Source of the DNA: Candidatus Methanoperedens sp.
GTDB lineage: Archaea > Halobacteriota > Methanosarcinia > Methanosarcinales > Methanoperedenaceae
DNA length: 64,000 nucleotides
Assembly: GCA_012026795.1 (NCBI GenBank)
Contig: VEPM01000001.1
Span: 1-64,000, forward strand
Reading direction: 5' to 3'
The notes under the pieces are model-generated. The model had not been told where the DNA came from and did no database searches. It saw only the letters and a list, made by a program, of their open reading frames with translations. Below are positions 36,125-46,422 of the stretch, one piece after another. The translations under genes were made by a program, and so were the position numbers. Every line of letters starts with the position of its first letter. Position 1 is the stretch's first letter.

Positions 36125-37603
36125 TCATTCCTTCCCGAAGAAGCTTCTCATCATCGGGTGCATTTCCATCATCTGCTGGCTTGCAATATCCTCATACAAC
36201 CTGTACATGATACTGACTGTCAGCAATAGTCCTGTTCCGCCTGCCCCGCCAAGAGTACCAAGTAAACTTGCAATGAGTGTAAGAATCCCGATAAATGCCC
36301 CGCCTATAACTGTTACTTTGGGAACATACCGCTGCATTACGCGTTCAAGTGTCCCGCTGCTTCTGCGATAGCCCGGAATCTGCATTCCCGACTTCTGGAT
36401 CTTTTCGGCGACCTGCTTTGCGCCCATTCCTGTGGTTTCGACCCAGAAAAGAGCAAAGATTATACCTCCAATGATAAGCATGGACGCATCAGTGAAAACA
36501 TGCAGGATTATCTTCCATAACGCAGGTTCTGCTACACCAAGGTTCGTAAATCTGGGTCCAACAAGACTGGGTATCCAGTCACTCGGCCCGTTTATGGGCG
36601 AAAGGTAATACATGAGTCCATCGACAGCGGTTCCTTGTTTGTAAGTTCCCAGCGTCGTTATATTTTTGCTTGAAAGAATCAGGCCTATCATCTGGATATT
36701 TGCCTGAAGAGCCCTGACAAGGATCATTGGCAAAACGCTTGCATATATGAGTTTTACAGGGAATCGGCCGCGTGCTCCTCTTACAGCTGCATGGGCAAGG
36801 GGTATCTCGATACGCGTGCTTTCCACGTAAACTACCATCAGATAAATAATTATTGTACTTAACAGCGCAAGTATTCCTGCATTGTAGAGGAACAGGACTT
36901 TGTTTGTCAATATATAATTCAAGTCGACACCGGATGTAGGACCAGCCATGAATATCCATTTTGGAAAGATACCTATCGGAGTTCCTGTGTTATCTGCATT
37001 CCAGTTGAACAGGCCCTGTACAATCTGCTGCGATACGCCGGCGATAATAAACATTCCAACACCTGAGCCTATTCCCCACTTGGAAACTATTTCATCCATA
37101 TAGAGAATTAATACACCGCCCATACAAACCTGGATGAATAACAACAATGTTATGTAGCTTACAGGAACACCCAGAGTAGCTGCCAGTCCGGCATCTGCTT
37201 TCATAAATCCACCAAGGATCTGCGGCAGGGCTTCAAGAGCGATCATTACAAAAACAAGAAGTTTCTGCAAACCCTGGAAGATAGCCTGTTGATGTGGATC
37301 AGTCAGATCCATTTTTATGACATTTGCTCCCACAAGCAATTGCAACACTATTGAAGCTGTCACTATCGGACCTATTCCCAGGACCATCAGTGAACCGGAA
37401 GCTCCGGCGAAGAATGCCCTGTAAAGTTCGAACAGATCGATCGAGCTTTTATCCAGCCCGAATAGCGGGATATTGGCCAAAACGAAATACAGGACAAGAA
37501 TTCCCAGTGTCCATCCAAGTTTTTTCTTAAAATGCACATGGCCTTCCGGGCGTGTAACCGCAGGAAGACGGTTCAATAGGGGTGCAAGACTTTCAAATGC
37601 CAT
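36125..37603 (-). CDS. secY: preprotein translocase subunit SecY
   Basis: The channel-forming subunit of the Sec translocon, 492 residues with about ten membrane helices. SecY hallmarks include GIGPIVTASIVLQLL in the second helix region and the cytoplasmic loop VVYVESTRIEIPLAHAAVRGARGRFPVKLIY near 258. It is the last gene of the spc operon, 21 bases after uL15, the standard archaeal arrangement. No adenylate kinase gene follows, as it does in some archaea. Confidence 0.96.
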   Translation of the reverse strand: MAFESLAPLLNRLPAVTRPEGHVHFKKKLGWTLGILVLYFVLANIPLFGLDKSSIDLFELYRAFFAGASGSLMVLGIGPIVTASIVLQLLVGANVIKMDLTDPHQQAIFQGLQKLLVFVMIALEALPQILGGFMKADAGLAATLGVPVSYITLLLFIQVCMGGVLILYMDEIVSKWGIGSGVGMFIIAGVSQQIVQGLFNWNADNTGTPIGIFPKWIFMAGPTSGVDLNYILTNKVLFLYNAGILALLSTIIIYLMVVYVESTRIEIPLAHAAVRGARGRFPVKLIYASVLPMILVRALQANIQMIGLILSSKNITTLGTYKQGTAVDGLMYYLSPINGPSDWIPSLVGPRFTNLGVAEPALWKIILHVFTDASMLIIGGIIFALFWVETTGMGAKQVAEKIQKSGMQIPGYRRSSGTLERVMQRYVPKVTVIGGAFIGILTLIASLLGTLGGAGGTGLLLTVSIMYRLYEDIASQQMMEMHPMMRSFFGKE

Positions 37604-37624
37604 ATTTTTTTACTCTTGTTTTAT

Positions 37625-38068
37625 CTATTCTGGTTTTTCTAAAGGGGAAATTATCTGCCCTTTAGCTTCTTCAATCTTCTGCTTTGCGACAGACGAGAAC
37701 TCGGAAGCGGTTACAAATAATGGTTTGGTTACTTTTCCACTGCCAAGTACTTTTTCTATACCGATACTGCCAAGGTCAATGTGGAATGCATTTCCTTTCT
37801 TTTCTGCAAATCCATCTGTTACCAGTTGCTCAATGGCCTCATCGATCTCTCCGATATTTACGATGATCAAGTCTGATGTCACGGACTGCGGGCGTTTGAA
37901 CCCGTGTTTACCAAAAAGCAAGCTGCGATGCATTGAGCGGACAAAGTGATGCTTGCATGTTCCGGCATTCCCGCGTCCACCTCTGCTGCCTCCACCTCTC
38001 CGGTTCTTATGCGTGCCTCCGCCACATGTCCTTGAACCCCTGAATTTCTTGGTTTTTTGTTTGCTCAT
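37625..38068 (-). CDS. rpl15: ribosomal protein uL15
   Basis: Large-subunit protein, 147 residues, with the Gly/Arg-rich N terminus ([29 protein letters not shown] in part) that threads into 23S rRNA and a C-terminal globular part. The archaeal form has a characteristic [13 protein letters not shown] segment. Position between uL30 and SecY agrees with the conserved order. Confidence 0.95.
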   Translation of the reverse strand: MSKQKTKKFRGSRTCGGGTHKNRRGGGSRGGRGNAGTCKHHFVRSMHRSLLFGKHGFKRPQSVTSDLIIVNIGEIDEAIEQLVTDGFAEKKGNAFHIDLGSIGIEKVLGSGKVTKPLFVTASEFSSVAKQKIEEAKGQIISPLEKPE

Positions 38069-38073
38069 GATAG

Positions 38074-38535
38074 TTACCTCATTTTCGTTAACAGGGCATT
38101 GATCTGGGTTCCGTGGAATCCGAGATCTCCTCCTTCCTGGAAAGTTCTCTTGGTACCTTTCAGGCCTTTTCTTGCCGGATGCATCCTGAAAACAGGTTTC
38201 ATTTTAGGAATGTCAGAGATTGATGTGCTTCCTTCGCATATGGATTTAGCCAGTTCCTTGAAGGATTTGAATTTTGTGTTCTGGCTCAGGTATTCCTCAG
38301 TAAGATCATCCCCGCCTTCGAGCTTGCCCCTGTTCTCAAGCATTTCTGCAAGTGTTTCAGGGGTTATGACTCCCCATGCAACGTAATCCTTTGCTTTATG
38401 GATCATTCCATGATAGGTGGGTGTTTCAGGGACGACCACACAGTGATTTACCCTGTCAAGGCGCAACATTCTTAATGTATCCCTGATATCCTGCCTGGTT
38501 TTTACTTCTCCGCGAAGTTTTACTATAGCGTACAT
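38074..38535 (-). CDS. rpl30: ribosomal protein uL30
   Basis: Archaeal-type uL30, 153 residues, with the N-terminal [35 protein letters not shown] fold core (only part shown) and the longer archaeal/eukaryotic C-terminal half. It lies 3 bases after uS5 and 5 before uL15. Confidence 0.94.
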   Translation of the reverse strand: MYAIVKLRGEVKTRQDIRDTLRMLRLDRVNHCVVVPETPTYHGMIHKAKDYVAWGVITPETLAEMLENRGKLEGGDDLTEEYLSQNTKFKSFKELAKSICEGSTSISDIPKMKPVFRMHPARKGLKGTKRTFQEGGDLGFHGTQINALLTKMR

Positions 38536-38538
38536 TTT

Positions 38539-39159
38539 TCACACCTTCATAGTTGTTGTCTTTATAAGTGCATCAAAAGTTGCTTTTGCGAAATTAAGGG
38601 TTGTTCGCGTTTCACCGCTGACTTTTGTCCATACATCTTTTATTCCTGCAATCTCAAGCACTTTTTTAGCAGTCCCGCCTGAAGCAATCCCAAGTCCACG
38701 GGGAGCAGGCAAAAGTCTGACTTCCACGCTTCCGGTTTTACCCTTTACTTCAAAAGGTACTGTATGACCCTGCCCGCAGCCGCATTCCCATGAACCGCAG
38801 CCGCGTTTAATACCGATCACATTCATCTTGGCAGTGTCTATCGCTTTTCGGATGGCTATTCCAACCTGGACATCTTTTCCCTCTCCGATACCAATAAAAC
38901 CATCACCATTGCCAACAATGACTGTTGCCCTGAATTTTACTCTTCTTCCTGAGTCTGTCATTCTCTGGACCATATTGATATCAAGAACTTCATCTCTGAT
39001 CTCGGGGAGCAACGCATCCACAATCTGAGACTCTCTTATCGGTAATCCCGATGCAAGGGCTTCACTCATTGTTGTAACCTGCCCCTCCTTGACCAGTTTA
39101 CCCAGTCTTGTCTGAGGGAACCATTCCTCTTTCTCTTGTTCAAATCCTTTGTCTCTCAT
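38539..39159 (-). CDS. rps5: ribosomal protein uS5
   Basis: Small-subunit protein at the mRNA entry and decoding accuracy site, 206 residues when started at the ATG at 39159, which has AGGTGA just upstream; the frame is open three codons further from a GTG. Typical [25 protein letters not shown] and the double-stranded-RNA-binding fold are present, plus the archaeal CGSWECGCG motif. Confidence 0.95.
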   Translation of the reverse strand: MRDKGFEQEKEEWFPQTRLGKLVKEGQVTTMSEALASGLPIRESQIVDALLPEIRDEVLDINMVQRMTDSGRRVKFRATVIVGNGDGFIGIGEGKDVQVGIAIRKAIDTAKMNVIGIKRGCGSWECGCGQGHTVPFEVKGKTGSVEVRLLPAPRGLGIASGGTAKKVLEIAGIKDVWTKVSGETRTTLNFAKATFDALIKTTTMKV

Positions 39160-39164
39160 TTTAT

Positions 39165-39683
39165 TCACCTGAATTCGCCCTCGATTTTTTGTTTAACGGT
39201 CTGGAATTGTTCTGCAATATTGGTTTTTCTGTATTTATCAATATGCTTTCCCATGATCCTGTCTTCCGATGGGAATATTGCCGGGTCATGGGGTATATCA
39301 AGACCTGCATCTACTGCACCTTTTAATGCTGCAAACAGCAGTCCACCCCTGGTAGTATGGTATAATCCCAGGTCGGTTATTGCCTCAGTCTGTCCTTTTT
39401 TCTTTGCCCTGTATCCAAGCAATAATCCCGCCAGATACGCTGATGTGATATTCCCGGTCGGGGCAGCATAGCCATATTTTTTTAAATCCTGTGTGTTGGC
39501 CGAGACGAGTGTCGCATCTCCTGCTGATTGAGGTACTATTATCTGTATCTGCGTGTTTTTCAGGCTTTTCCTGATCACAAGCCTGGGCTTTTTTGATATC
39601 AGCAATTGCTTTCTTGTGCGATAATCCGTTTTGCCCATCCTGACTCTTCTGAATTTTACTTTGTATCGTGATCCTGTTGCCAT
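39165..39683 (-). CDS. rpl18: ribosomal protein uL18
   Basis: The 5S-rRNA-binding protein, 172 residues, archaeal-type. The start is ATG 39683, six bases after a GGAGG site that lies within the end of eL19; the frame extends two codons upstream to a TTG. Core motifs [15 protein letters not shown] and [11 protein letters not shown] are visible. Confidence 0.94.
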   Translation of the reverse strand: MATGSRYKVKFRRVRMGKTDYRTRKQLLISKKPRLVIRKSLKNTQIQIIVPQSAGDATLVSANTQDLKKYGYAAPTGNITSAYLAGLLLGYRAKKKGQTEAITDLGLYHTTRGGLLFAALKGAVDAGLDIPHDPAIFPSEDRIMGKHIDKYRKTNIAEQFQTVKQKIEGEFR

Positions 39684-39685
39684 AT

Positions 39686-40138
39686 TCAAGCCTCCCTGGC
39701 TTTAAGCTGTTCCACATGGGCAATAAGATGTGCCCTGCTTCTGTATTCCCCGCCTTTGGCTTTGCGGTATAATTTCCGGTATGTTGAGACTTCAATGGTC
39801 TTATTCTCTTTCATTTCCTTAAGCTGGCTGCGTAATGCACGGATCTTTTTCATCCATTGTTCTTTCTTCGGGTTCCTTGCTCCTTTTGCTCCCGATCTTG
39901 AACCATGGCCTTTCCTGTGTCCGTATGCACGCGTCTGGGCAACTTTCCGGGCTCTTCCGCGGCTTACTCCCTTGATATTCCTTTTTCCAATCTTCTCTTC
40001 GCTGATCAATTTACGGATATCTTCCCGCGTAAGAGCTGTTGCTATATCCTTGAACGCTTCGGGATCCATCCATACGCGGTTGACCCCGATATCCATAACT
40101 TCTGCCGCAAGTCTTCTCTGATTTGCAAGATCTGCCAT
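39686..40138 (-). CDS. rpl19e: ribosomal protein eL19
   Basis: Archaeal/eukaryotic large-subunit protein, 150 residues, very basic, with [15 protein letters not shown] at the start and the conserved [27 protein letters not shown] region. Absent from bacteria. It lies between eL32 and uL18 in the archaeal order. Confidence 0.95.
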   Translation of the reverse strand: MADLANQRRLAAEVMDIGVNRVWMDPEAFKDIATALTREDIRKLISEEKIGKRNIKGVSRGRARKVAQTRAYGHRKGHGSRSGAKGARNPKKEQWMKKIRALRSQLKEMKENKTIEVSTYRKLYRKAKGGEYRSRAHLIAHVEQLKAREA

Positions 40139-40139
40139 T

Positions 40140-40796
40140 TTAATCTACCTTCTGTGTGGGATTTAAAATCTTCAATCCCAGTTCTGCAGCTTTTTTCTCG
40201 ATAATGCTGCGCTTTCTTGCTCCCACAGTTGCGCCTATTCTTCCAGCCTGCCTGTCGGTCTTAAGAGATTCAACTTCTTTAATATTATTTACAATGATCT
40301 CTTCAAATCCTGATGGATGAAGCCCGCGAACAGCCGCCGGACTTCCGTATCCTGCTTCTACAAGAGGGCATTTTCCATGCTTCGCATACCTTGTCTTATT
40401 ATGTATGCCGTCCGGTTTCCTCCAGTAATCTGCAAGCTTCTTCTTTTTATGGGAATCTGTCTGCTTGAATGTGGGTTTCTTACTTTTCTGTTTTTTTCTT
40501 ATATTAAGAAGTCTTTTTGTTTCTGTGTCGAGTGTGATAGTAACAGGTGATGCTTCGATTTTCCCAGCAGTCTCCTCTCCTGTCTCTGTCTTTTCTTCTT
40601 CGATCACCATCTGGTCGGCAGAGGCTTTGATCTTCCGGCCAAGTTTTTCGCCTATTCCTTTTATGCCTGCAATCTCTTCTTCGCTTGCATTTTTTACAGA
40701 TTCTATCGTCTCGAATCCCGCATCATAAAGAATTTTCGCTTTGGCCTTGCCAACACCATCGATAGTTGTAAGTTGTTTGATCGCTTCATTTTCCAT
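40140..40796 (-). CDS. rpl32e: ribosomal protein eL32 with N-terminal HhH domain
   Basis: A 218-residue eL32 starting at ATG 40796 (MENEAIKQL). The C-terminal half is the normal eL32 ([19 protein letters not shown]..., [10 protein letters not shown]). The N-terminal 60 residues form a helix-hairpin-helix module ([29 protein letters not shown]) joined by a Glu/Lys linker. This extension is known in euryarchaeal eL32. A 20-codon upstream reading was rejected as non-coding. Confidence 0.93.
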   Translation of the reverse strand: MENEAIKQLTTIDGVGKAKAKILYDAGFETIESVKNASEEEIAGIKGIGEKLGRKIKASADQMVIEEEKTETGEETAGKIEASPVTITLDTETKRLLNIRKKQKSKKPTFKQTDSHKKKKLADYWRKPDGIHNKTRYAKHGKCPLVEAGYGSPAAVRGLHPSGFEEIIVNNIKEVESLKTDRQAGRIGATVGARKRSIIEKKAAELGLKILNPTQKVD

Positions 40797-40809
40797 ATTT
40801 TCACCTTCC

Positions 40810-41331
40810 TTACTGTTCCACGAGGTAAACCCCGTCCTGGAACACCCTGGGATCAAATCGTTTGATCTTTGTAGCTGTGCGGATGTTGGCTGCTGTCTGC
40901 CCTACATCTTCCTTATTGATACCGTTAAGGATGACCTGGTCGCCTTTTATCGTGACTTTTGTGTTACCCATGATATTGGCTTTTCTTGCCTTCTTTTCAC
41001 CCAGGAAATTAGCAATTATTACCTTGTTCCCTTCGGTTTTTATCTGGATAGGGAAATGCGAATAAACGACTTTCATCTTATATTCGTATCCCTTAGTCAC
41101 GCCTGCGATCATATTTTTTAAGTGGGACTCATACGTACCAAGGATAGCGAGCTGTTCCCTTCTTGGAATGTTAGTCTCCACAGTAATTTCCAAACCAGCT
41201 TTCTTTATGGCAACTCCCGGATACCAGAGTTTTTTCTGGAGCTGACCCTGCGGGCCTGATACCGATACGTTTGTGGTATCGATGTTAATATTGACGCCTT
41301 CAGGGATCTCTATAGTTCTTTTTGTTTCCAT
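40810..41331 (-). CDS. rpl6: ribosomal protein uL6
   Basis: Large-subunit protein near the sarcin-ricin loop, 173 residues, two repeats of the uL6 fold. Typical VSGPQGQLQKKLWYPGVA and the MKVVYSHFPI segment are present. Spacing of 8 bases to uS8 upstream. Confidence 0.95.
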   Translation of the reverse strand: METKRTIEIPEGVNINIDTTNVSVSGPQGQLQKKLWYPGVAIKKAGLEITVETNIPRREQLAILGTYESHLKNMIAGVTKGYEYKMKVVYSHFPIQIKTEGNKVIIANFLGEKKARKANIMGNTKVTIKGDQVILNGINKEDVGQTAANIRTATKIKRFDPRVFQDGVYLVEQ

Positions 41332-41339
41332 ACTATCAC

Positions 41340-41729
41340 CTAATAAACGAAAGCAAGTAATTCTCCGCCAATGCCATTATCCCTGGCTTCACTGTGGGTC
41401 ATAACACCCTCAGGAGTTGTCAGGATAATAGAGCCGAAGCCCTTTGCTGGCAAATACCGCTTTTCCCATTTTTCAAAATCGGTATTTCTCACTGCATGAC
41501 GCGGTCTGATTACGCCGCATTTGTTGATTTTTCCTTTAAGCTGTACCTTGAAATTGCCCGATTTCCCATCATCGATGAATTCGAAATCGCCAATATAAGC
41601 TTTATCCTTCATGACTTTAAGCACGTTTCCTATTAATTTTGAAGCGGGCTTGATAGTACAATCGGGTTTGCCTATGATTTCTGCATTTTTTATTGTTGAT
41701 AATGCATCTGCAAGTGGATCTAATAACAT
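41340..41729 (-). CDS. rps8: ribosomal protein uS8
   Basis: Small-subunit assembly protein, 129 residues from the ATG at 41729 ([17 protein letters not shown]), which follows AGGTGA by five bases; the open frame runs on to a GTG three codons earlier. C-terminal [24 protein letters not shown] is characteristic. Confidence 0.95.
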   Translation of the reverse strand: MLLDPLADALSTIKNAEIIGKPDCTIKPASKLIGNVLKVMKDKAYIGDFEFIDDGKSGNFKVQLKGKINKCGVIRPRHAVRNTDFEKWEKRYLPAKGFGSIILTTPEGVMTHSEARDNGIGGELLAFVY

Positions 41730-41738
41730 TGTAATCAC

Positions 41739-41891
41739 CTATGTATATTTCTCAAAGCCCATCTGGTATGCTGTGTCCCTGAAGCACTGCCTGCAGAGGT
41801 ATAATCCATATTTCCGGACTAGCCCCTGTTTCCTGCCGCAGCGTTTGCAGGCATTGGCACCGGCTCCAAATTTTTTATTACTTCGTTCCAT
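41739..41891 (-). CDS. rps14: ribosomal protein uS14 (zinc-binding type)
   Basis: A 50-residue protein read directly from the sequence between uL5 and uS8. It begins [11 protein letters not shown] and has the zinc site CKRCG...CRQC (Cys15, Cys18, Cys33, Cys36) with [14 protein letters not shown]. The length and position are as in other archaea. It ends at a TAG three bases before the AGGTGA site of uS8. Confidence 0.95.
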   Translation of the reverse strand: MERSNKKFGAGANACKRCGRKQGLVRKYGLYLCRQCFRDTAYQMGFEKYT

Positions 41892-42398
41892 TTAAATTAC
41901 CTCCACACCGTATTTCTCTTTAACAAAAGAAATTACGTCGTCTTTTTTCAATCTGTGATCATGGGATACTTTATGTTTCTCGATTTTTCTTGATTTTATC
42001 CTGTATCCCGCTCTTTTTAAAGCCACATTGATATCCATTCCGTAGATACCAATTGAGGGATCGTATTTCATTCCCGGAAAATCGGTATGTTCTTCAATTC
42101 CGAAAGAAAAATTCCCATTTTCATCGAATTGTGTTGCACTAATCTTATTTTCAATGATCTTCAATGCAGTTTTAAGGAATTCCTGTGCATGGTTCCCTCT
42201 TAAGGTCACCTTGCAACCGATCGGTTCATGTTTCTTTATTGAAAAATTCGGCAAGGTTTTTTTTGCCATGGATCTGACGGGCTTTTGCTTTACGATAGTC
42301 CCGAGCAATTTTTCTGCATTGGTCAGTCGCTCGCCTGATTCTCCGGTACACATATGTACAGTTACTTTATCAATTGAAGGCGTTCTCATCGGATTCAT
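41892..42398 (-). CDS. rpl5: ribosomal protein uL5
   Basis: The 5S-rRNA-contacting protein of the central protuberance, 168 residues. Motifs: [40 protein letters not shown], and [26 protein letters not shown] in the archaeal form. It abuts eS4 upstream; the first of two nearby Met codons is used here. Confidence 0.94.
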   Translation of the reverse strand: MNPMRTPSIDKVTVHMCTGESGERLTNAEKLLGTIVKQKPVRSMAKKTLPNFSIKKHEPIGCKVTLRGNHAQEFLKTALKIIENKISATQFDENGNFSFGIEEHTDFPGMKYDPSIGIYGMDINVALKRAGYRIKSRKIEKHKVSHDHRLKKDDVISFVKEKYGVEVI

Positions 42399-43091
42399 TT
42401 ATACCACCTTGATTTCTGGTGTGGTTTCACCGATCATATATACATAATCTTCAATTGTCTCAAACTCCCCCTCATTGGATATTGCTACCATGTTCGTTCC
42501 TGAGCCCCTGACTTTTCGGATCTGCTTGATCTTCCCGATCTCACCCGAATGTTCGCCTCCGACGATCATCGCAAGATTTCCGGTTTTGTAGCCAATATGT
42601 TTTATTATCTTGCGGTCTGCGGGATCGAGAATTACAGTATCAAAAGTCTTGTAATCATTGGATGCAAGGACATTAGTACCATCGTGCAGGTTAAGCTGTA
42701 CAGCCCCTTTCCTGACAATTGTTTTATTGTTTACCCTGCATAGCTTCCCGGCATTTGCATCTTCTTTGAACAGTTTGAACCTGTTCTTTGAATCAAAAAG
42801 AACACGATAGTATTCATTAGTAGCTGGTAATGATATTATATCAAAAAGACCGACCATGTATTTATAATCGGTTCTTATCACACCATCTATGCAAATATTC
42901 TTTTCATTAATTATCCTTTTAGCTTCCCTGGCATTGTTTGCGATCTTAAGGATATCACGTACGACCACAAGTAGTGGAATACCTGTTTCCGTTGAATGGG
43001 CTCCGGGATTTGCCCCAACTACCCAGTGGTGTGTTTTTCTGGTAATAGGCCATGATATGGGCGCTGCTACTCTTTTCTGATGTGTTGCCAT
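42399..43091 (-). CDS. rps4e: ribosomal protein eS4
   Basis: Archaeal/eukaryotic small-subunit protein, 230 residues, with an S4-like RNA-binding region (KRIINEKNICIDGVIRTDY) and a C-terminal KOW-like segment (VGGEHSGEIGKIKQI). Ends directly before uL5 and starts after uL24, the normal order. Confidence 0.94.
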   Translation of the reverse strand: MATHQKRVAAPISWPITRKTHHWVVGANPGAHSTETGIPLLVVVRDILKIANNAREAKRIINEKNICIDGVIRTDYKYMVGLFDIISLPATNEYYRVLFDSKNRFKLFKEDANAGKLCRVNNKTIVRKGAVQLNLHDGTNVLASNDYKTFDTVILDPADRKIIKHIGYKTGNLAMIVGGEHSGEIGKIKQIRKVRGSGTNMVAISNEGEFETIEDYVYMIGETTPEIKVV

Positions 43092-43433
43092 TTAATCACC
43101 CAGGCGTCTTTCATCTTTTGTTTCTAATTTCGTTATCATTACATTCGAAGGTTGTACCGGTCTTGGCACTTCTGTGCCATCGGATTTTGTAACGCTTACA
43201 CCATCAACTGTAATTGTCATGCTTGTAAGATTAACTACTGCTACCTTTCCTTCTGTGCCTTTATGGTCTCCGCGCATTACTTTGACAGTATCTCCTGAAT
43301 GAATGGGAATGCTCTTTATTTTATGTTCTTCCCGGAGTTCAGGACTTAACATCGCACCCATGAATTTATGTCTGATATGGAGAGGAGCCTGATATCTGGA
43401 TTTTCTTTGTTTTCTTGGTTGTGTTGATACCAT
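43092..43433 (-). CDS. rpl24: ribosomal protein uL24
   Basis: Archaeal uL24, 113 residues from ATG 43433, just after GGTGAAAAAA; a GTG three codons earlier is an alternative. The KOW motif [18 protein letters not shown] near 48-66 binds rRNA near the peptide exit tunnel. Confidence 0.93.
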   Translation of the reverse strand: MVSTQPRKQRKSRYQAPLHIRHKFMGAMLSPELREEHKIKSIPIHSGDTVKVMRGDHKGTEGKVAVVNLTSMTITVDGVSVTKSDGTEVPRPVQPSNVMITKLETKDERRLGD

Positions 43434-43442
43434 TTTTTTCAC

Positions 43443-43841
43443 CTACACTATTATCGAAGCTGCGGATGAAATTTTAGAATAGCGTTCCGCTGCTTCCCTG
43501 GCTACAGGTCCTTTTATTTCCGTACCCTTGGGCACGCCTTCATCATCTACGATCACTACTGCGTTATCTTCAAAAGAGACTCTCATTCCATCGGGGCGCC
43601 TGAATTCCTTTTTCTGGCGTATTATAACAGCTTTGAACATCTGTTTCCTTGTTTCCGGGGTTCCTTTTTTAACGCTTACGATAAGAGTATCTCCAACACC
43701 GCCGCGAGGCATTCTGTTCCTTACACCGCGATATTTCAATACCGATATGACTTCTACAATTCGCGCACCTGTATTATCTGCAACTTCCATTCGGGCCGCT
43801 GTGTTTATTGCGCGGGGTATTTTTGCCTTCATCCCTCTCAT
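43443..43841 (-). CDS. rpl14: ribosomal protein uL14
   Basis: Large-subunit interface protein, 132 residues; [22 protein letters not shown] and [15 protein letters not shown] are highly typical. It overlaps uS17 by four bases at the start. Confidence 0.95.
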   Translation of the reverse strand: MRGMKAKIPRAINTAARMEVADNTGARIVEVISVLKYRGVRNRMPRGGVGDTLIVSVKKGTPETRKQMFKAVIIRQKKEFRRPDGMRVSFEDNAVVIVDDEGVPKGTEIKGPVAREAAERYSKISSAASIIV

Positions 43842-44161
43842 TTTAGCACCTCAATTATTACATAGGATTTTGTCTTACTCAGGGGGCGGCATTCAGCAAT
43901 CGTTACTTTTGCACCTTCTTCTGCATTCATGCAGGGAGGGTTATGAGCATGTACTTTGGTTTTCCTTTTCTCGTATCGCTCATATTTTGTGTTCTTTTTC
44001 ACATATGTTCTCTGCACGACCACCGTTTTATCCATTTTGTCGCTTACGACTACTCCACTTAATACCTGTCCTCTGACCGGCAGGCTTCCATGGAACGGAC
44101 AATTCGGGTCTGTGCATTCTTTTGTTGGCGGTTGAACATCCAACCCAATATCACGTGTCAT
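43838..44161 (-). CDS. rps17: ribosomal protein uS17
   Basis: Small-subunit protein, 107 residues from the ATG at 44161 ([12 protein letters not shown]); the frame is open 29 codons upstream into the Rnp1 gene but that stretch is not coding here. Contains the archaeal [17 protein letters not shown] insert and the OB-fold core [16 protein letters not shown]. Confidence 0.94.
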   Translation of the reverse strand: MTRDIGLDVQPPTKECTDPNCPFHGSLPVRGQVLSGVVVSDKMDKTVVVQRTYVKKNTKYERYEKRKTKVHAHNPPCMNAEEGAKVTIAECRPLSKTKSYVIIEVLK

Positions 44162-44174
44162 TATTATACCTCTT

Positions 44175-44486
44175 TTATTTCCTGAATTTTTTCTTGAATT
44201 TTGTCTGGATTCTGTTTTCGGGTTGCGAGAGCAATAATCTTCCGTCAACTTTTATTGTTAAAGGCAAGTAACGTTTGCCGTCAACCGACGGAATTGTGAA
44301 TTTAAAAGATGAACAGGATTTTGGAATGTTTTTTTCCCGGACATCAGTTTCTATGGTCAATAAATTTTTTGTTTCATTAACTATTCTTCCCTCAATTCCT
44401 ATGAGGGACATGTTCGTACTGTCCACTACCTGCGTATCAAGACCAATGATTTCATGGTGTATGATATTGTGTGGTGTCAGCTTCAT
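44175..44486 (-). CDS. rnp1: RNase P protein component 1 (Rpp29/Pop4 family)
   Basis: A 103-residue protein of the archaeal RNase P p29 family, the beta-barrel protein that supports the catalytic RNA in 5' tRNA processing. Core: [24 protein letters not shown] and the SSFKFTIP strand. It sits between uL29 and uS17 as in many euryarchaea; the SUI1/eIF1 gene often seen here is absent. It starts one base into the uL29 stop. Confidence 0.92.
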   Translation of the reverse strand: MKLTPHNIIHHEIIGLDTQVVDSTNMSLIGIEGRIVNETKNLLTIETDVREKNIPKSCSSFKFTIPSVDGKRYLPLTIKVDGRLLLSQPENRIQTKFKKKFRK

Positions 44487-44686
44487 TACTTATTTATCTC
44501 CGTCTGAATCGTTTTGATCCTTGCTATCGTCCTTTTTATTTCTTTCATCTTTCCCGGACTTTCAGGAGCGCCGCCTGCTGAGGCAATGGCGCGTTCCCTG
44601 ATCAGTTCCATTAGTATTTTATCCAGTTCATCCTGCCTTTCATTGTCGTTCATTTTCCGTATTTCATCACTTCTCAATATTGCCAT
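44486..44686 (-). CDS. rpl29: ribosomal protein uL29
   Basis: Helical large-subunit protein at the tunnel exit, 66 residues: [10 protein letters not shown] and [20 protein letters not shown], then [17 protein letters not shown]. Two bases separate it from uS3 upstream. Confidence 0.94.
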   Translation of the reverse strand: MAILRSDEIRKMNDNERQDELDKILMELIRERAIASAGGAPESPGKMKEIKRTIARIKTIQTEINK

Positions 44687-44688
44687 TA

Positions 44689-45552
44689 CTATTCCTCCGT
44701 CTTATGAGTGCGTGATGCCGGATGCCAGTAATCGTATTGTGCATGTTTATGTTCCAGGACATCGCCATGCATCCTTTCTTCGATATTACCGGTATGGGCT
44801 TCTTCAGGAACTGTTTCCTTTGTTGCTTCAGGAGCTGGTTTAGTGACCTCCGGTTTGATGATCTCCGGTTTTATTTCAACAGGAACAGGCGCAGCCTTCA
44901 CGAGTTCTTTGATACCTTCCGGTTTCTTTCCCGCAACTGCAGCTTCCTGTGGAACTGTGATCTGTTCTGTTTTAAACCTGCCTGGAAGTTTAACGCTTGG
45001 CCGGATTAACCGTACGCGGCATCCTATAACTCCAAGTTTCTTTATAGCAATGGCAAAGCCTTTATCAACCAGTTCCATTGCAGGGTTACCTGCATGGAGC
45101 ATATTGCCAGCTACGAATTTTTCAGTCCTCTTCCTGGGGCCTGTCAATTTGCCTGCAATATCAATTTCACATCCGAGCGCCCCTGATTCCATTATTCTTC
45201 TTAGCATATTATGGCCAGCCTTTCGAAAGTACAGGCCGCGTTCGATTGCCCCGGCTAATCTTGATGCCATCATCTGGGCGTTCAGTTCAGGGATTTTTAC
45301 TTCCTGGACATCTATCTGCGGATTATCAACACGGAAAACTGTTTCAAGATCGTGTGTCAACTTGTGAATTGTCCTTCCGCCCTTTCCGATTATCATCCCG
45401 GGCTTTTCAGCAAAAATTGTCACCTGGGTACCCATTGGGGTCCTGTTGATATTCATGCCTCCGTAACCTGCTCTTTCCAGTTGTTTTGAGAAATATTCTG
45501 CCATCTGGGTTTTATCAAACCCGTTCTTGACGAATTTTTTTTCAACGCCCAT
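44689..45552 (-). CDS. rps3: ribosomal protein uS3 with long C-terminal tail
   Basis: Head protein of the small subunit with mRNA helicase role, 287 residues. KH-2 domain with [13 protein letters not shown] near 54-66, and the conserved [14 protein letters not shown]. The core ends near residue 200; the remaining 85 residues are rich in Pro, Glu, Lys and Val ([19 protein letters not shown]) and end in a His-containing stretch. Archaeal uS3 tails vary; this one is long. Confidence 0.94.
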   Translation of the reverse strand: MGVEKKFVKNGFDKTQMAEYFSKQLERAGYGGMNINRTPMGTQVTIFAEKPGMIIGKGGRTIHKLTHDLETVFRVDNPQIDVQEVKIPELNAQMMASRLAGAIERGLYFRKAGHNMLRRIMESGALGCEIDIAGKLTGPRKRTEKFVAGNMLHAGNPAMELVDKGFAIAIKKLGVIGCRVRLIRPSVKLPGRFKTEQITVPQEAAVAGKKPEGIKELVKAAPVPVEIKPEIIKPEVTKPAPEATKETVPEEAHTGNIEERMHGDVLEHKHAQYDYWHPASRTHKTEE

Positions 45553-45998
45553 TATTGCACCTCTGCTATCATTTCTACTGTAACTGTTTCCTGTTTCTTG
45601 GGCGTTGCTCTTCCCTGTGCCCTGGGAAACTGCCCCATATAAGAATGGCCTTTCTTTGTTTCTACGTGAATAATCCGCATAGATTCCGGATCAAGACCTT
45701 TGTATGTGGCATTACTCTGTGCATTTTTTATAATGCATAAGAATTCCTTTGCGGCTTTCTGTGGATACCTGCCAGTGCACATTCCTTTCCTGTGCGGGAT
45801 ATTCCGAGTGAATCTTTTATAGGGCACAGCCTGTTTCAATGCAGCTACATTTTCAAGAAATTTCTGCGCAATATCGAGTTTCATGCCTTTGATCGCTGTT
45901 GCGATCTCATGTGCCTGTTTTCTTGAAATATGAAGTTCCTTTCCCATGGCCTTAGATGTTTTTTCAGGCGCGGGTTCAATAGAGAAATTTAATTTCAT
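45552..45998 (-). CDS. rpl22: ribosomal protein uL22
   Basis: Peptide exit-tunnel protein, 148 residues from ATG 45998, preceded by AAGTGA; a GTG three codons earlier is possible. Archaeal features: HISRKQAHEIATAIKGM, and the tunnel loop PKKGHSY-like segment (ETKKGHSYMGQFPRAQGR). Confidence 0.94.
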   Translation of the reverse strand: MKLNFSIEPAPEKTSKAMGKELHISRKQAHEIATAIKGMKLDIAQKFLENVAALKQAVPYKRFTRNIPHRKGMCTGRYPQKAAKEFLCIIKNAQSNATYKGLDPESMRIIHVETKKGHSYMGQFPRAQGRATPKKQETVTVEMIAEVQ

Positions 45999-46003
45999 GT
46001 AAA

Positions 46004-46417
46004 TCACTTCAATGGAACGAATTTGCTTGATTTTGTTGCACCGATACCTGCTGCGCCGTGAGAAACTTTCTTTCGTGTAAGCACAAATTCACCGAAATAA
46101 TGACCCAGCATCTCAGGAATAATATCGATCGGCACGAATTCTTTGCCGCTATGGATAGCTATTTTCATACCTACCATTTCAGGAAGGACTATCATGTCCC
46201 TCAAATGCGTCCTTATATTCTGGTCTTTTATTTTGACTTTATGCAGTAATTTTTTGTGATCTTCTGAAAATCCGCGCTGTATAGTGCGGCGCTGTCTTGA
46301 GGGAACAAGCAGTGCGAACTCATCATAACTTAACTTTTTGAGATCCTCTACGGATTTTCCTCTGAATGTGAATTCACCCTTTCTCTTTGGTATTTTCGAT
46401 GATTCTTTTCTTGCCAT
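46004..46417 (-). CDS. rps19: ribosomal protein uS19
   Basis: Head protein of the small subunit, 137 residues. Conserved [24 protein letters not shown] and [19 protein letters not shown] are visible, along with an archaeal N-terminal extension (about 40 residues). Confidence 0.95.
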   Translation of the reverse strand: MARKESSKIPKRKGEFTFRGKSVEDLKKLSYDEFALLVPSRQRRTIQRGFSEDHKKLLHKVKIKDQNIRTHLRDMIVLPEMVGMKIAIHSGKEFVPIDIIPEMLGHYFGEFVLTRKKVSHGAAGIGATKSSKFVPLK

Positions 46418-46422
46418 TTAAC

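Noticed and set aside
44175-44700. Missing SUI1/eIF1 gene as a loss event
   Set aside because: Gene order here varies among euryarchaea and eIF1 may be encoded elsewhere; absence in this interval alone is not evidence of loss.
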